DNA of 64,000 nt, from assembly GCF_021389975.1 (NCBI RefSeq), contig NZ_CP089981.1:3993501-4057500 (forward strand), in the 5' to 3' direction. The notes beneath the pieces were generated by a model that was given only the letters and a program-made list of their open reading frames with translations, searched no databases and was not told where the DNA came from. Within the stretch, counting starts at the first letter, position 1. Each line of letters begins with the position of its first letter. This stretch comes from Fulvivirga ulvae (GTDB lineage Bacteria; Bacteroidota; Bacteroidia; Cytophagales; Cyclobacteriaceae). A program made the translations under genes and the position numbers. Of this stretch, positions 1-9,403 are shown piece by piece.

Positions 1-527
1 ACCACCAGCATTACAAGACTTGTCTTCCAGTCAGCTGCAGGTAGGGCTTTAATTCTTTTTAACGTAAGCTTTTTATAAATAAACAGGGAAACACTCAATA
101 ACAGCCCCCATAAGAGGATTAGTGAAAACAAAGACCATCCGCTAATAGCCAAAGGTGTATCCTCTCCAATATATAATAAAGGAGTGGCATCTAACCGAAA
201 ACCCCAATGAGTATACATTTCAAGGTCAGCAATTATAATGAGAGAACACAGGATTAGCAACAGCACGGTGTATCCGGTGAGTAGTAAATGCAGTATTTTA
301 GGGCTTGCATACGTGGTGAAAACTATAAAAAGGCCTGGGAGTAACATGAAATACCCTGTCGCAGACATATCAAGGCGCAATCCGTGAAGAATTGAAAGCA
401 GAACATCGCCAACCGACATTTCCAGCGTCCTGTCAAAGTTGTAGGCCAGAAACAATACGCGGGCCATTAGAAAAAATATCACCCAGAATAAACCATAGCT
501 AAAAAATGCTTTAACCCTTTCTTTCAT
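1..527 (-). CDS. LTA synthase family protein, N-terminal membrane part (partial)
   Basis: The reading frame starts at an ATG complementary to 525-527 and runs off the left edge, so only about 175 N-terminal residues are visible. They form several hydrophobic segments, beginning MKERVKAFFSYGLFWVIFFL, and include a short LRLDMSATGY stretch between membrane segments. This layout is typical of the membrane domain of Bacteroidota LTA-synthase-like sulfatase-fold proteins, which carry a large extracytoplasmic phosphoglycerol transferase/sulfatase domain. The catalytic domain would lie outside the window, so the enzymatic activity is inferred. It is divergent from the gene at 647, with about 120 bases between them. 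Confidence 0.6.
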   Translation of the reverse strand, partial: MKERVKAFFSYGLFWVIFFLMARVLFLAYNFDRTLEMSVGDVLLSILHGLRLDMSATGYFMLLPGLFIVFTTYASPKILHLLLTGYTVLLLILCSLIIIADLEMYTHWGFRLDATPLLYIGEDTPLAISGWSLFSLILLWGLLLSVSLFIYKKLTLKRIKALPAADWKTSLVMLV

Positions 528-646
528 TTCACGAAGCCATCTGATTAATAAATTGACGCAAAGATAATATTAATTTAATATTGCTTACTCTGGTAATCAA
601 TTCCGGTTTAAAATAATTCCGGGTCTATCATTTTTGTTTTATTTGC

Positions 647-1654
647 ATGAACATGAAAAATTATACCTACCGCCAAAACAACAGGTCGCTCTTATCTCAG
701 AGGTTTGCAACTATACTCAAGCCTGTAGGCAGTGCTGTTCCTGCAAAACTTCCAGCCAATTACCTGAGCATCTTGTCGCATATTTCAGTTTATATTGGCC
801 TATACATCTCCTACGCAAACAACCAGCTGGGGGATTCACAATTTATTCTCATTCCAATTTTATTGCTTATTCATCTGGTTACAGATAAACTTGATGGCAT
901 CCAGGCAAGAGCCACAAAGACTGAGTCAGCTCTTGGAGAGTTTCTGGATCATTATTTCGAGATATTTAACCAGGGAGTGCTGGTGTTGATTATCTGGAAT
1001 GTTTTCACTATTCAGCATGAATGGGTGATTTTATTGATTTTGGTTGTGCTCGTACTATTAAAAATGACCAGGTTTTACGAACAGTATAAAGCCAACATTT
1101 TAGTAAAGGGAGTTTTTGGGGCCTTTGAGTTGAAAGTGCTATTGTTGCTTGCCTTGTTGTTATGTAACAATAAAATCGTATTTAATACGATTAATACCTT
1201 TGAAATTTATGAGTACTTATTTATAGAGTGGGTGTTATTGCTTATTGTAACCGGAGGAATAGTCAGCTGCATTCTTACAATTATCAGGGTCCCGCATCTT
1301 ACATACGGGTACTGGATGTTTATAATTTTTTTACTTTTAGTGTCCGGCTTGAGCTTTTACAGTTTGGAATCGCTGTTGGCAGGTGTAATTATCCTTTTTT
1401 ATGGAGGGGTTTACATTGGTAAGTTGCTTATGGCACAGCTAGTTGATGGTGTGGAGCGGAGTCCCGGGTTATTTGCACCAATCATTTTATCGCTTAGTTT
1501 CTTCACAGAATACCTTCAGGCTACAGATATATTTTTTATTCTGTTTATTTATTTGCTGGTTAATATATTGCTCCTGATTATCCAAACCTTTCGTGCACTT
1601 AAGGCCGAATGGTACTGGGTTAACCCCGACCTGCCAGAAACGACAAAAAACTGA
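647..1654 (+). CDS. CDP-alcohol phosphatidyltransferase family membrane protein
   Basis: A 335-residue polytopic membrane protein. It carries the CDP-alcohol phosphotransferase signature near residues 83-107: DKLDG, then QAR, then G-E-F-L-D and H-Y-F-E. The spacing fits D-x2-D-G-x2-A-R-x8-G-x3-D-x3-D, but the last position is Glu rather than Asp. The motif context (DGIQAR, LGEFLDH) resembles the eukaryotic choline/ethanolamine phosphotransferases more than bacterial PgsA or PssA. The family moves a phosphoalcohol from a CDP-linked donor onto an acceptor alcohol at the membrane, but the substrate cannot be read here. A second in-frame ATG at 653 is also possible. Convergent with the subtilase downstream. 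Confidence 0.75.
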   Translation: MNMKNYTYRQNNRSLLSQRFATILKPVGSAVPAKLPANYLSILSHISVYIGLYISYANNQLGDSQFILIPILLLIHLVTDKLDGIQARATKTESALGEFLDHYFEIFNQGVLVLIIWNVFTIQHEWVILLILVVLVLLKMTRFYEQYKANILVKGVFGAFELKVLLLLALLLCNNKIVFNTINTFEIYEYLFIEWVLLLIVTGGIVSCILTIIRVPHLTYGYWMFIIFLLLVSGLSFYSLESLLAGVIILFYGGVYIGKLLMAQLVDGVERSPGLFAPIILSLSFFTEYLQATDIFFILFIYLLVNILLLIIQTFRALKAEWYWVNPDLPETTKN

Positions 1655-1660
1655 TAGTTA

Positions 1661-4516
1661 TCACTTGATCACGATCTTTCCTGAATGCTCAACTCCTGCA
1701 CTGATCAGGGTGTAAAGGTATAATCCCGGCTTTAAATGAGATATAGGTAATACTTCCCTTTCGGATAGCAACTCATAATTCAACACCTCCTGTCCATTGG
1801 AATTAAGAAGTCGGAGGTAAACCTTTTCACCTGCAAAATCACGGGTAAATACACTCAATTCACCCTGAGATCTATCTGCAGGGTTAGGGAATATCATAAC
1901 CGGCCGCTTGGTCAGGAAATATACCGTAACCGTCTCCGTCATGATCTCGGCGCCTCCTTCAAAGATCACCCTCGCCCTGTAATGGTTGAGTCCCTGGAAA
2001 GGTTCTGTATCCAGTCCCTCAATAATATTAGATGAAGGACTATTTACCGTGACCACTGGTGTGAATGTGCTGTTTTGCTCTCGCTCAAAAACTACTCTTT
2101 TCACCTGATAATTGGTGCCCAGCGAAAGTGTAAGTACTACCTGACCCAAAGGAGTGTTTTCAAGTGCGAAGAAGCTTGACAAGTAACAGTCCACACCTTG
2201 AAATGAGTAGTCGAAGGTAAGGTTACGGAGGCCTGATTTACCCTGACCCAAAGTTGGTGCTATGGTATATAAGGTGTATGGATAATCGCCTTTGTCCAAA
2301 ATCACGGAAGTATCAGTTACTTCCAAAAGTGGCTCAAGGTATTTTTCTCCAACAGTATAAAGTGTATATGCAGAGGTGTTCTCTAGGTTATTCCATAGAA
2401 ACATCACAGAATCAGGACAATTGAACCCAACTGATACCTTAAGTGGTCTGGAAATAGTAAAAGTATCACTGACAAACTCTTCTGCACCAACCGTCATTCT
2501 TGCCAATGCAGTGGAGTAAACGTCGGGAGAATCCCAGCTATAATATTGCTTACTAAGATCAACATTGTCGGCAATGGGTAACCAGGTTGAACCCTTGTCC
2601 AGTGAGTATTCCAGAATGCCAGACTGTCCGTCAAAGGTGCTTTCCCATCTGAAAAATGAAACCCGTTCACCATTATAGGGCATATTACTATTGCCGACAG
2701 GAAATGTCCACTGAAAAGCATCCGTTTCGTCCCATTGGTACACTACAAAAAACTTTTGTGGCCCATCTACAATGTCAAATCCGCTGATAGCTATTTCATA
2801 GCTGCCCGGCTCTGGTAAGTCCAGTGTTATTTGTTCCGCATTATTTAGATGATCCGGCTTACGGACGGGTAGCTGCTTTAAAGAATCTTTGTGAGGGTAG
2901 CTGTTCAGTACCCAGGGCATCCAGCTGTCACCACTGCCCTGATGTTTAAGGGTCAGGTCCAGATCGTTGACTAGTGCTGTACCGGCATTGACAGTTGCAG
3001 CTGGATCATTCCAGACCAGCATTACCTTTAGGTTTATAGCATTTGAGGGTATATTTATGGTGAGTGTTTCAGTCTGGCCGTCATTTACGCTTCCGGTAAT
3101 AAAACGGTCGGCATTAATAGTTTGAAGGGCACGCTTTGCATTAATACTACCATATCCTGATAGAAAATCGACACCTTCGGGACCCATGTCATCAGCGGAA
3201 TTCATGAGTATGCCTTTGAGCAAAGTGGCATCGGGTAGTTCGGCATTTTTGAGTTGATAAGCCTGTTGCAAAACAATGGACAGACCGGACACCAGAGCTG
3301 CCGACGATGATGATCCTACAGTGCTATATGCTGCCAACTCAGGCTTAACCCTACCGTCATACGCCGGACCTTTCGATACAAAAGGATCAGTGTTATGCAA
3401 TGTATCTACTGCGCTTACCGTCAGTATGTTTTTTGCCATTTTAAAGTTGCCTGTAAGATTGGCATAGCCCTCTACGCCACTGTAGGTTCCTACCGTATCT
3501 GTTCCGGCTCCGTTATTTCCGGCAGAGAAAATATGCAACTGCGTGGGATAGGAGTGCGTATGCTCATCATAAGCCGCGGCATAGCCACCATAAAAGTTTT
3601 CTATGCCTGTGCCATAAGCGTGGTTTTGAATGTAAATATCAGACCCCTCAAAATATGAGATATCATCAGGGAATAAATTCATGAAGTTTGAAGATGATAA
3701 ATTAGCGCCCCAGGCAACACCCCTGCTGTTAAAAGAAGTATTGCCGGCGCCAGCCACAATAGTTGCCATTTCAGATGCATGACGTGAGGTAGTTTCACTA
3801 CTAAATAGCGATGGCAGTACTCTTCCTTTAAAGTCGATATCCGTTTCGTCAAACCTTTGTTCCTTAATAGAAATGTTATATCCCATACCGTTTAGGTCGG
3901 GGAATTTGTGGTGTAAGAGGTTTACTTTGTTAACGTTAAGGTTAAGATCAAGTACAAGACTTTCTTCTTTTGGAACAGCCACATGTCGTGAAATATAGAG
4001 CACATGGGTGGCGGGGAGCAACTCCTCAGTTATATACTTTAAGGATGTACGAATGATCAATGTATTGCCAGGTGCGTATTCGTGCAGGATCTTGACTGAA
4101 TTTGATTTCCGGAGAATTTTCTTACATTGGTCCAGGGCTGTAACTTTAATAAGAAAATCTTCCTCCCGAGTCGAATTTGATTGTTTCTCGGTTAATATAA
4201 GATTTGGCGATAGCTTCCATAAATGGTTAACAGCTCGTGCGAATCTGAAGGTGTTTCTTATGGTTGTGTATGGTTGTTTCGAATCAAAATAGATGATGTA
4301 ATGATGGCTGTCCAGCTTTCTGGCGATTTTAATATTCCCCCTATTATATAAGGTATTTTTAGCGTCGTCAGTACTTACAAGGTAAAAGTGGTGATAAGCC
4401 TGGCCTGCTTCAGTTTCCGGTTTAATGAATTTGTGCCATTTTTCGGATGGGGCTTGTTGAGAATAGGATGTCAGCGAAACTAAAAAACATATAAAAGTAT
4501 AAAGAGTTTTGTACAT
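1661..4516 (-). CDS. Secreted S8 (subtilisin-like) serine peptidase with T9SS sorting domain
   Basis: A 951-residue exported protein with an N-terminal signal (MYKTLYTFICFLVSLTSYSQ). The peptidase domain covers roughly residues 190-480. The catalytic His lies in RHASEMATIVAG, the oxyanion Asn in FSAGNNG and the catalytic Ser in GSSSSAALVSG. The usual Asp position aligns with Glu in ISIKEQRFDETD. Beta-sandwich domains follow, and the C-terminus (PVMIFPNPA, then LKPGLYLYTL and a final KIVIK) is a type A sorting domain for the type IX secretion system, which delivers proteins to the surface or medium. Substrate unknown. The gene stands alone and converges on the CDP-alcohol phosphotransferase gene. 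Confidence 0.85.
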   Translation of the reverse strand: MYKTLYTFICFLVSLTSYSQQAPSEKWHKFIKPETEAGQAYHHFYLVSTDDAKNTLYNRGNIKIARKLDSHHYIIYFDSKQPYTTIRNTFRFARAVNHLWKLSPNLILTEKQSNSTREEDFLIKVTALDQCKKILRKSNSVKILHEYAPGNTLIIRTSLKYITEELLPATHVLYISRHVAVPKEESLVLDLNLNVNKVNLLHHKFPDLNGMGYNISIKEQRFDETDIDFKGRVLPSLFSSETTSRHASEMATIVAGAGNTSFNSRGVAWGANLSSSNFMNLFPDDISYFEGSDIYIQNHAYGTGIENFYGGYAAAYDEHTHSYPTQLHIFSAGNNGAGTDTVGTYSGVEGYANLTGNFKMAKNILTVSAVDTLHNTDPFVSKGPAYDGRVKPELAAYSTVGSSSSAALVSGLSIVLQQAYQLKNAELPDATLLKGILMNSADDMGPEGVDFLSGYGSINAKRALQTINADRFITGSVNDGQTETLTINIPSNAINLKVMLVWNDPAATVNAGTALVNDLDLTLKHQGSGDSWMPWVLNSYPHKDSLKQLPVRKPDHLNNAEQITLDLPEPGSYEIAISGFDIVDGPQKFFVVYQWDETDAFQWTFPVGNSNMPYNGERVSFFRWESTFDGQSGILEYSLDKGSTWLPIADNVDLSKQYYSWDSPDVYSTALARMTVGAEEFVSDTFTISRPLKVSVGFNCPDSVMFLWNNLENTSAYTLYTVGEKYLEPLLEVTDTSVILDKGDYPYTLYTIAPTLGQGKSGLRNLTFDYSFQGVDCYLSSFFALENTPLGQVVLTLSLGTNYQVKRVVFEREQNSTFTPVVTVNSPSSNIIEGLDTEPFQGLNHYRARVIFEGGAEIMTETVTVYFLTKRPVMIFPNPADRSQGELSVFTRDFAGEKVYLRLLNSNGQEVLNYELLSEREVLPISHLKPGLYLYTLISAGVEHSGKIVIK

Positions 4517-4936
4517 CGAAATAAATTTAATACTGCTTTAACCGGAAACAACAACTGTCTTAGTGATTGAAAACGTGAATATCATGAAATTATTTATTGA
4601 ATTAAGTGTGATATTAAAAACAATATTACACGGTTAATGTAAAAGTCCAAAACCAATTCCGAGACAGAGAGTACTTGCTTATATTGGAGTTATATATTAG
4701 GACTAAGCTCATGAAATCTTTTCAACCTTTACCTTAAATAAGATGAGCTTTTACATTAGTGATTCTGAAGTAGTGTAATTGCTTTATAGGCAAACAGCTT
4801 TGGTAAATCAACCTGCAAATAGACGGGGACAGAACTGCCCCGTCTATTATTATTTATTAAATAATGTTTAAACAACGAAACTCTGAAAAGAGTAAACCGT
4901 TAAGTGAAATATTGTCAATGTTTAAACATTAATTAT
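4517..4936. other. Intergenic region with an orphan plus-strand hairpin
   Basis: This is the upstream region of the subtilase (minus) and of the Old Yellow Enzyme gene (plus). It is AT-rich. A 17-codon frame at 4584-4637 (MKLFIELSVILKTILHG) is visible, but nothing else supports it. The notable object is the terminator-like hairpin at 4820-4846, which no recognised plus-strand gene precedes. Confidence 0.5.
4820..4857 (+). terminator. Terminator-like hairpin without an upstream gene
   Basis: Perfect 9-bp stem TAGACGGGG (4820-4828) with CCCCGTCTA (4838-4846), a 9-nt loop, then TTATTATTTATT. It reads as an intrinsic terminator on the plus strand. It lies about 80 bases before the Old Yellow Enzyme gene, so it could end a small RNA or act as a leader attenuator. 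Confidence 0.55.
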
Positions 4937-6046
4937 ATGAATAACTCACAATTATTTTCATCTTATCAATTAGGAAGTATCACTTTGAAAAACAGGGTGG
5001 TTATGGCTCCTATGACGCGTTCACGCGCAGTAAAGGATAATGCCCCTGCTGAATTAACAGCACTTTATTATGCTCAGAGGGCCGGAGCGGGTTTAATCAT
5101 TACTGAGGGGACCGCTCCTTCTCCCAACGGACTTGGGTACCCAAGAATACCCGGGATCTTCAACAAAGTTCAGATAGAAGGGTGGAAGCTGGTGACTGAT
5201 GCCGTGCACAAAGAGGGAGCAAAGATATTTGTTCAGCTCATGCACACGGGCAGAGTTGGTCATCAATTGAACTTACCTGAAGGTGCCGAAGTGGTAAGCC
5301 CAACAGCTAAACCTGTTTCGGGTGAAATGTATACCGACTCTCAGGGGGCATTGACACATACTACTCCACGAAAAATGACTAAGGAAGATATTGAACAGGC
5401 GGTGGAGGAATTTGCCAGAGCTGCAAAAAATTCAATTCAAGCGGGGTTTGATGGTGTTGAGATCCACGGTGCCAACGGTTATCTTATCGAGCAATTTATT
5501 AATCCGAACATCAATGATCGTGATGATGAGTATGGAGGTTCCGTAGAGAACAGGGCACGATTTGTACTGGAAGTGGCAGAGGCCATTGTAAAAGCAATAG
5601 GGAAGGAAAGAGTTGGTATCAGACTGTCACCTTATGGTGTGTTTAATGATGCGGGAGCATTTGCAGATATAGATGAAACTTTTGAATACCTGACGAAGCA
5701 GTTGAGTGATTTAGGATTGGTTTATCTGCATATTGTTGATCATACGGCGTTGGGTGCACCAGAAGTACCTGCCACTATAAAACAAAAAATCAGGGACACT
5801 TTCAAAGGTACCTATATTTTGAGTGGAGGATATGACAAAGAGCGTGCTATCGAAGATTTGGAAGCAGGAAAAGGTGATTTGGTAGCTTTTGGCAGGCCAT
5901 TTATCGCAAACCCCGATTTTGTAGAACGGATGTTGACAGGTGCAGAGTTGAGCGTAGCAGATCACAATACGTTTTATACTCCCGGTAAGGAAGGATATGT
6001 AGATTATCCTATGCTAAATGGTGAACTCCTTGAACTTAAGAAATGA
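4937..6046 (+). CDS. Old Yellow Enzyme family alkene reductase (FMN-dependent)
   Basis: A TIM-barrel flavin oxidoreductase of about 369 residues, starting at MNNSQLFSSYQLGSITLKNR. An in-frame ATG at 4904 exists, but MKYCQCLNINY does not look like part of the fold. Family marks are KNRVVMAPMTRSRA at the N-terminus, HGANGYL with the His/Asn pair that binds the substrate carbonyl or nitro group, NDRDDEYGGS, and FGRPFIANPDF at the phosphate-binding C-terminal end. Members reduce activated C=C bonds or nitro compounds with NAD(P)H in the cytoplasm. The stop overlaps the next start (ATGA), so the NTF2-like gene is translationally coupled. Confidence 0.88.
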   Translation: MNNSQLFSSYQLGSITLKNRVVMAPMTRSRAVKDNAPAELTALYYAQRAGAGLIITEGTAPSPNGLGYPRIPGIFNKVQIEGWKLVTDAVHKEGAKIFVQLMHTGRVGHQLNLPEGAEVVSPTAKPVSGEMYTDSQGALTHTTPRKMTKEDIEQAVEEFARAAKNSIQAGFDGVEIHGANGYLIEQFINPNINDRDDEYGGSVENRARFVLEVAEAIVKAIGKERVGIRLSPYGVFNDAGAFADIDETFEYLTKQLSDLGLVYLHIVDHTALGAPEVPATIKQKIRDTFKGTYILSGGYDKERAIEDLEAGKGDLVAFGRPFIANPDFVERMLTGAELSVADHNTFYTPGKEGYVDYPMLNGELLELKK

Positions 6047-6435
6047 GCACAAATGTTGCATTGGTAAAAGAGCTTTATAAGCATTTTGCCAATAAGGATA
6101 ATGAGTCGGTCAGAGCTCTGTTTCATGCTAATATTGTATGGGTACAAATGAAGGGTTTTCCCAATGGTGGCAGGTTTGTCGGGCCGGATGAAGTCTTTCA
6201 TAATGTATTTCAAAATTTCAGAGATAACTGGGTGGAATGGAGAACAGAAATCGACGAATATCTTGAACATGAAAACTCTGTGTTGGTCACGGGCCGCTAT
6301 GAAGGTACCTATGGTGCAACGGGCAAGGCTGTATCTGCTGAATTTGTACATCGATATCAGCTAAATGGCGGCAAGGTTGCAAAATTTACCCAATACACTG
6401 ACACTTTGTTAATTTACCAGGCAATGCAGAACTGA
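6043..6435 (+). CDS. SnoaL/NTF2-like fold protein
   Basis: A 130-residue cytoplasmic protein beginning MSTNVALVKELYKHFANKDN. The helix, the acidic strand pattern (VWVQMKGFPNGGRFVGPDEV) and a closing strand (GKVAKFTQYTDTLLIYQA) are typical of SnoaL-like polyketide-cyclase or nuclear-transport-factor-2-like proteins. These form cone-shaped folds that bind small hydrophobic ligands or catalyse isomerisations. Its ATG overlaps the stop of the Old Yellow Enzyme gene by four bases, so the two are probably made together and may handle the same electrophilic compound. The substrate is not evident. Confidence 0.75.
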   Translation: MSTNVALVKELYKHFANKDNESVRALFHANIVWVQMKGFPNGGRFVGPDEVFHNVFQNFRDNWVEWRTEIDEYLEHENSVLVTGRYEGTYGATGKAVSAEFVHRYQLNGGKVAKFTQYTDTLLIYQAMQN

Positions 6436-6445
6436 GGAAGTTGGG

Positions 6446-6489
6446 AGAGAACCATTCCGGGGCCTGATCAGGTCTTTGGATGGTTCTCT
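6446..6489 (+). terminator. Hairpin ending the OYE/NTF2 operon
   Basis: Ten-bp perfect arms AGAGAACCAT (6446-6455) and ATGGTTCTCT (6480-6489), extended inward with one bulge, enclosing a smaller palindrome CCTGATCAGG. It begins 11 bases after the stop codon. The following T-tract is weak. Confidence 0.55.
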
Positions 6490-7171
6490 GTTTCAAGTTC
6501 AAAAAAACACTTCGATTTTGTCATTTATTAAATCTTTGCTTTTCCCACTGTTAAATGGTCGAATAACTCCGGATTTAAGGACGTATCGATAGCCTGATCA
6601 TGCCTGACTTTAAAAGCTGAGATAACCGCATGTAATTCTCAAATTCATAAAAAATATATTATTCTGCTTGCTTAGGTAAGCTGGGGATAATTTCGCCCTC
6701 TGTTAAGCTCTAATCTTTTTCCTGTTTTATAAAAAGTTCTTCCCTTCAATGCCTTAGGAGGTAAATGAGATAATCATGGTGTTCTTTTTTAAATTGTCTT
6801 TCCCGAAACCAGCAGGAAGGAATAAATAATGACCGGCATGATAATTATAATAATTATACGTCTTTCGTATTATTTATACTTTAATCATACTTCGATTTAA
6901 ATTTTCGAAATATAGCGCTTAATCCTTCGACAGACTGGGCCTGCCAAGGTGTGTTTATGACCTGTTTGAAATGAAATTTTACTAAACATAACAGACTGAC
7001 GGGTGTTATTTAAACTGTTTGTGAGTAAAAATTTTTATTATTTATAGTTATTGGGTATTTGTGCATCTTGGTTAAATATTGGTTCATTTTTAATAAATTC
7101 GGTGTTGAAATGCCCTGTTTTTGATCCAAATACGTGATAATTTTAAATAATGGGTGTGAAATAACCCATGG
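6490..7171. other. Long AT-rich intergenic region upstream of glutamine synthetase
   Basis: About 680 bases with no convincing gene. A 17-codon frame begins at an ATG near 6776 behind an AGGAGG sequence, but spacing is poor and no family is recognisable. No tRNA, riboswitch or insertion sequence remnant is apparent. The right-hand end leads into the inverted repeat at 7172-7207. Confidence 0.4.
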
Positions 7172-7207
7172 AATTAAATTTTTACTACTTTTACGAAAAA
7201 TTTAATT
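7172..7207. promoter_or_regulatory. Perfect AT-rich inverted repeat before glutamine synthetase
   Basis: Twelve-base arms AATTAAATTTTT (7172-7183) and AAAAATTTAATT (7196-7207) surround a 12-nt spacer. The spacer contains TACTTTTA, which resembles the Bacteroidota -7 box TAnnTTTG. The repeat ends 15 bases before the ATG at 7223. It may be an operator over the promoter or a leader hairpin; the function is inferred. Confidence 0.4.
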
Positions 7208-7222
7208 TATACTACAACCACT

Positions 7223-9382
7223 ATGGCACACTTACGCTTCAAAGCACTTGATCTGGCGAATAACAGAACCAGAACTAAAGTAGAAGTATCAGGGAAAATT
7301 TCAGATTTCTTTGGTCAGGATGTTTTTGGTTTACGCGAAATGCAGAGTCTCCTAGCCCCCGAGATTTATAAAAGGGTAAAAAAGGCTATTGATGGGGGAA
7401 CTAAAGTAGATGCTGAAACCGCGGATGCGGTAGCTTCTGCAGCCAAATCCTGGGCATTAACAAAAGGGGCGACCCATTATACCCACTGGTTCCAGCCGCT
7501 TACAGGTTCTACAGCCGAAAAACATGATACCTTTTTTGATGCATCTACAGGGATAGAAAAGTTCAAAGGTTCCGCATTGGTTCAGCAAGAGCCGGATGCT
7601 TCATCATTTCCCAGTGGAGGTATAAGAAGTACTTTCGAAGCGAGAGGATATACAGCCTGGGACCCCAGTTCGCCCATGTTTATTTATGGAGTTACACTTT
7701 GTATCCCCACTGTGTTTGTTTCATACAATGGAGAGGCTCTGGACTATAAAACTCCTCTTCTTAAAGCAGTAGAAGCTGTAGATAGAGCAGCTACAAATGT
7801 TTGCCAGCTATTTGACAAGAAAGTTACGAGAGTAAAAGCTTCATTGGGTTGCGAACAGGAATATTTTGTAATTGACAAGGCCCTATATGCGGCCCGTCCT
7901 GACCTCGTAATGGGAGGTAGATCAGTATTCGGACATAACCCTGCACGTGGCCAGCAGCTTGATGACCATTATTTCGGATCAATTCCTCCGAGGATATATG
8001 ACTTTATGAAAGCTTTTGAAATTGAAGCTTTGAAATTGGGTATACCAGTTAGTACACGACACAACGAAGTTGCTCCAAGTCAGTTTGAAGTAGCACCATT
8101 GTTTGAAGATATCAATATAGCCTCTGATCACAACCAGCTGCTGATGGATGTGATGTCAAAAGTGGCAGAGAGACACCGTCTTAAGGTACTGTTTCACGAA
8201 AAGCCTTTCGCCGGTCTAAATGGTACCGGAAAGCACAATAACTGGTCACTGATCACCAATACTGGTGTCAACTTATTCCAGCCAAGCTCCAGCGCCAGGG
8301 AAAATCTGCTATTCCTGATTTTCTTTGTCAATACCATTAAAGCTGTTTACGAGCATGCAGACCTTTTAAGGGCCAGCGTGGCTTCGGCAGGCAATGACCA
8401 TCGTCTTGGTGCAAACGAAGCACCTCCGGCTATCATGTCCGTATTCATAGGCTCTCAGTTGACCGCCGTGCTGGACGAATTGGAGAAGAAAGGAAATGTG
8501 AAGGTTGGAAAAGGTGAAAACATGTATATGAAACTTGGTATCGATAAAATCCCACCGATCATCCAGGACAATACCGACAGAAACAGGACTTCTCCTTTCG
8601 CTTTTACAGGTAATAAATTTGAATTCAGAGCTGTAGGAGGTAATGATAACTCTGCATCTTCTATGACCGTACTGAATGCTATCGTAGCTGATCAGTTGAC
8701 AGATTTCTATGAGTCAGTGCAGAAAGAGATTAAAAAAGGTACTGAAAAGAGGATGGCTATTGTTGCTATACTCAGAAAGTACATCAAAGAATCTAAAGCT
8801 ATACGATTCGAAGGCGACGGGTACTCTGATGAATGGGTAAAGGAAGCTGAGAAAAGAGGGCTATCTAATACGCAGGATACACCAAGAGCACTGGATGCTT
8901 ACCTGACTGAAAAATCACGCAAAGTATTTAACAGACATGCTATTCTTACTGACAGGGAGCTTGAAGCCAGAAACGAGATCCGCTGGGAGAGCTACATCAT
9001 GAAAATACAGATTGAATCGCGGGTAATGGGCGACCTTGCTCTTAACCATATCGTTCCTACGGCAATTGCATATCAAAACAAGCTCATCCAGAATGCCAAC
9101 GGGCTGAAAGGTTTGAATATTCCTAACAAAGGTGTGATCAAAACTATTGAAAGCATCTCCGGATATATTGATACCATTCAGACTGAGGTTCATAACATGA
9201 TCGAAGAGCGCAAACGCCTCAATAAAGTGGAAGACCTGAGAGAGAAGGCTATAGGATACTGCGATGACGTAAAAATGAAATATTTTGATAAAATCCGTTA
9301 TGCAGTGGATAAGCTTGAAATGCTGATTGACGATGAGGATTGGCCTCTCGTTAAATACAGAGAAATGCTATTCCTTAGATAG
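7223..9382 (+). CDS. glnN: Glutamine synthetase type III
   Basis: A 719-residue enzyme of the large GSIII class typical of Bacteroidota, much longer than the roughly 470-residue GSI. It condenses glutamate and ammonia to glutamine with ATP in the cytoplasm. Recognisable blocks are SSFPSGGIRSTFEARGYTAW near the N-terminus, GCEQEYFVID, HNEVAPSQFEVAP, NGTGKHNNWS and the RLGANEAPPAI region. A C-terminal helical segment is specific to type III. It is monocistronic: a strong terminator follows 21 bases after the stop, and a perfect inverted repeat precedes the start. Regulation by nitrogen status is likely but not shown. Confidence 0.93.
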   Translation: MAHLRFKALDLANNRTRTKVEVSGKISDFFGQDVFGLREMQSLLAPEIYKRVKKAIDGGTKVDAETADAVASAAKSWALTKGATHYTHWFQPLTGSTAEKHDTFFDASTGIEKFKGSALVQQEPDASSFPSGGIRSTFEARGYTAWDPSSPMFIYGVTLCIPTVFVSYNGEALDYKTPLLKAVEAVDRAATNVCQLFDKKVTRVKASLGCEQEYFVIDKALYAARPDLVMGGRSVFGHNPARGQQLDDHYFGSIPPRIYDFMKAFEIEALKLGIPVSTRHNEVAPSQFEVAPLFEDINIASDHNQLLMDVMSKVAERHRLKVLFHEKPFAGLNGTGKHNNWSLITNTGVNLFQPSSSARENLLFLIFFVNTIKAVYEHADLLRASVASAGNDHRLGANEAPPAIMSVFIGSQLTAVLDELEKKGNVKVGKGENMYMKLGIDKIPPIIQDNTDRNRTSPFAFTGNKFEFRAVGGNDNSASSMTVLNAIVADQLTDFYESVQKEIKKGTEKRMAIVAILRKYIKESKAIRFEGDGYSDEWVKEAEKRGLSNTQDTPRALDAYLTEKSRKVFNRHAILTDRELEARNEIRWESYIMKIQIESRVMGDLALNHIVPTAIAYQNKLIQNANGLKGLNIPNKGVIKTIESISGYIDTIQTEVHNMIEERKRLNKVEDLREKAIGYCDDVKMKYFDKIRYAVDKLEMLIDDEDWPLVKYREMLFLR

Positions 9383-9403
9383 TATCTGAAATTCTTTAAA
9401 AAG

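Noticed and set aside
6630..6660. AAAAGCTGAGATAACC before glutamine synthetase, which looked like a TPP aptamer core
   Set aside because: The other conserved parts (CTGATC, TAATACCAGC, GGGAA) are absent.
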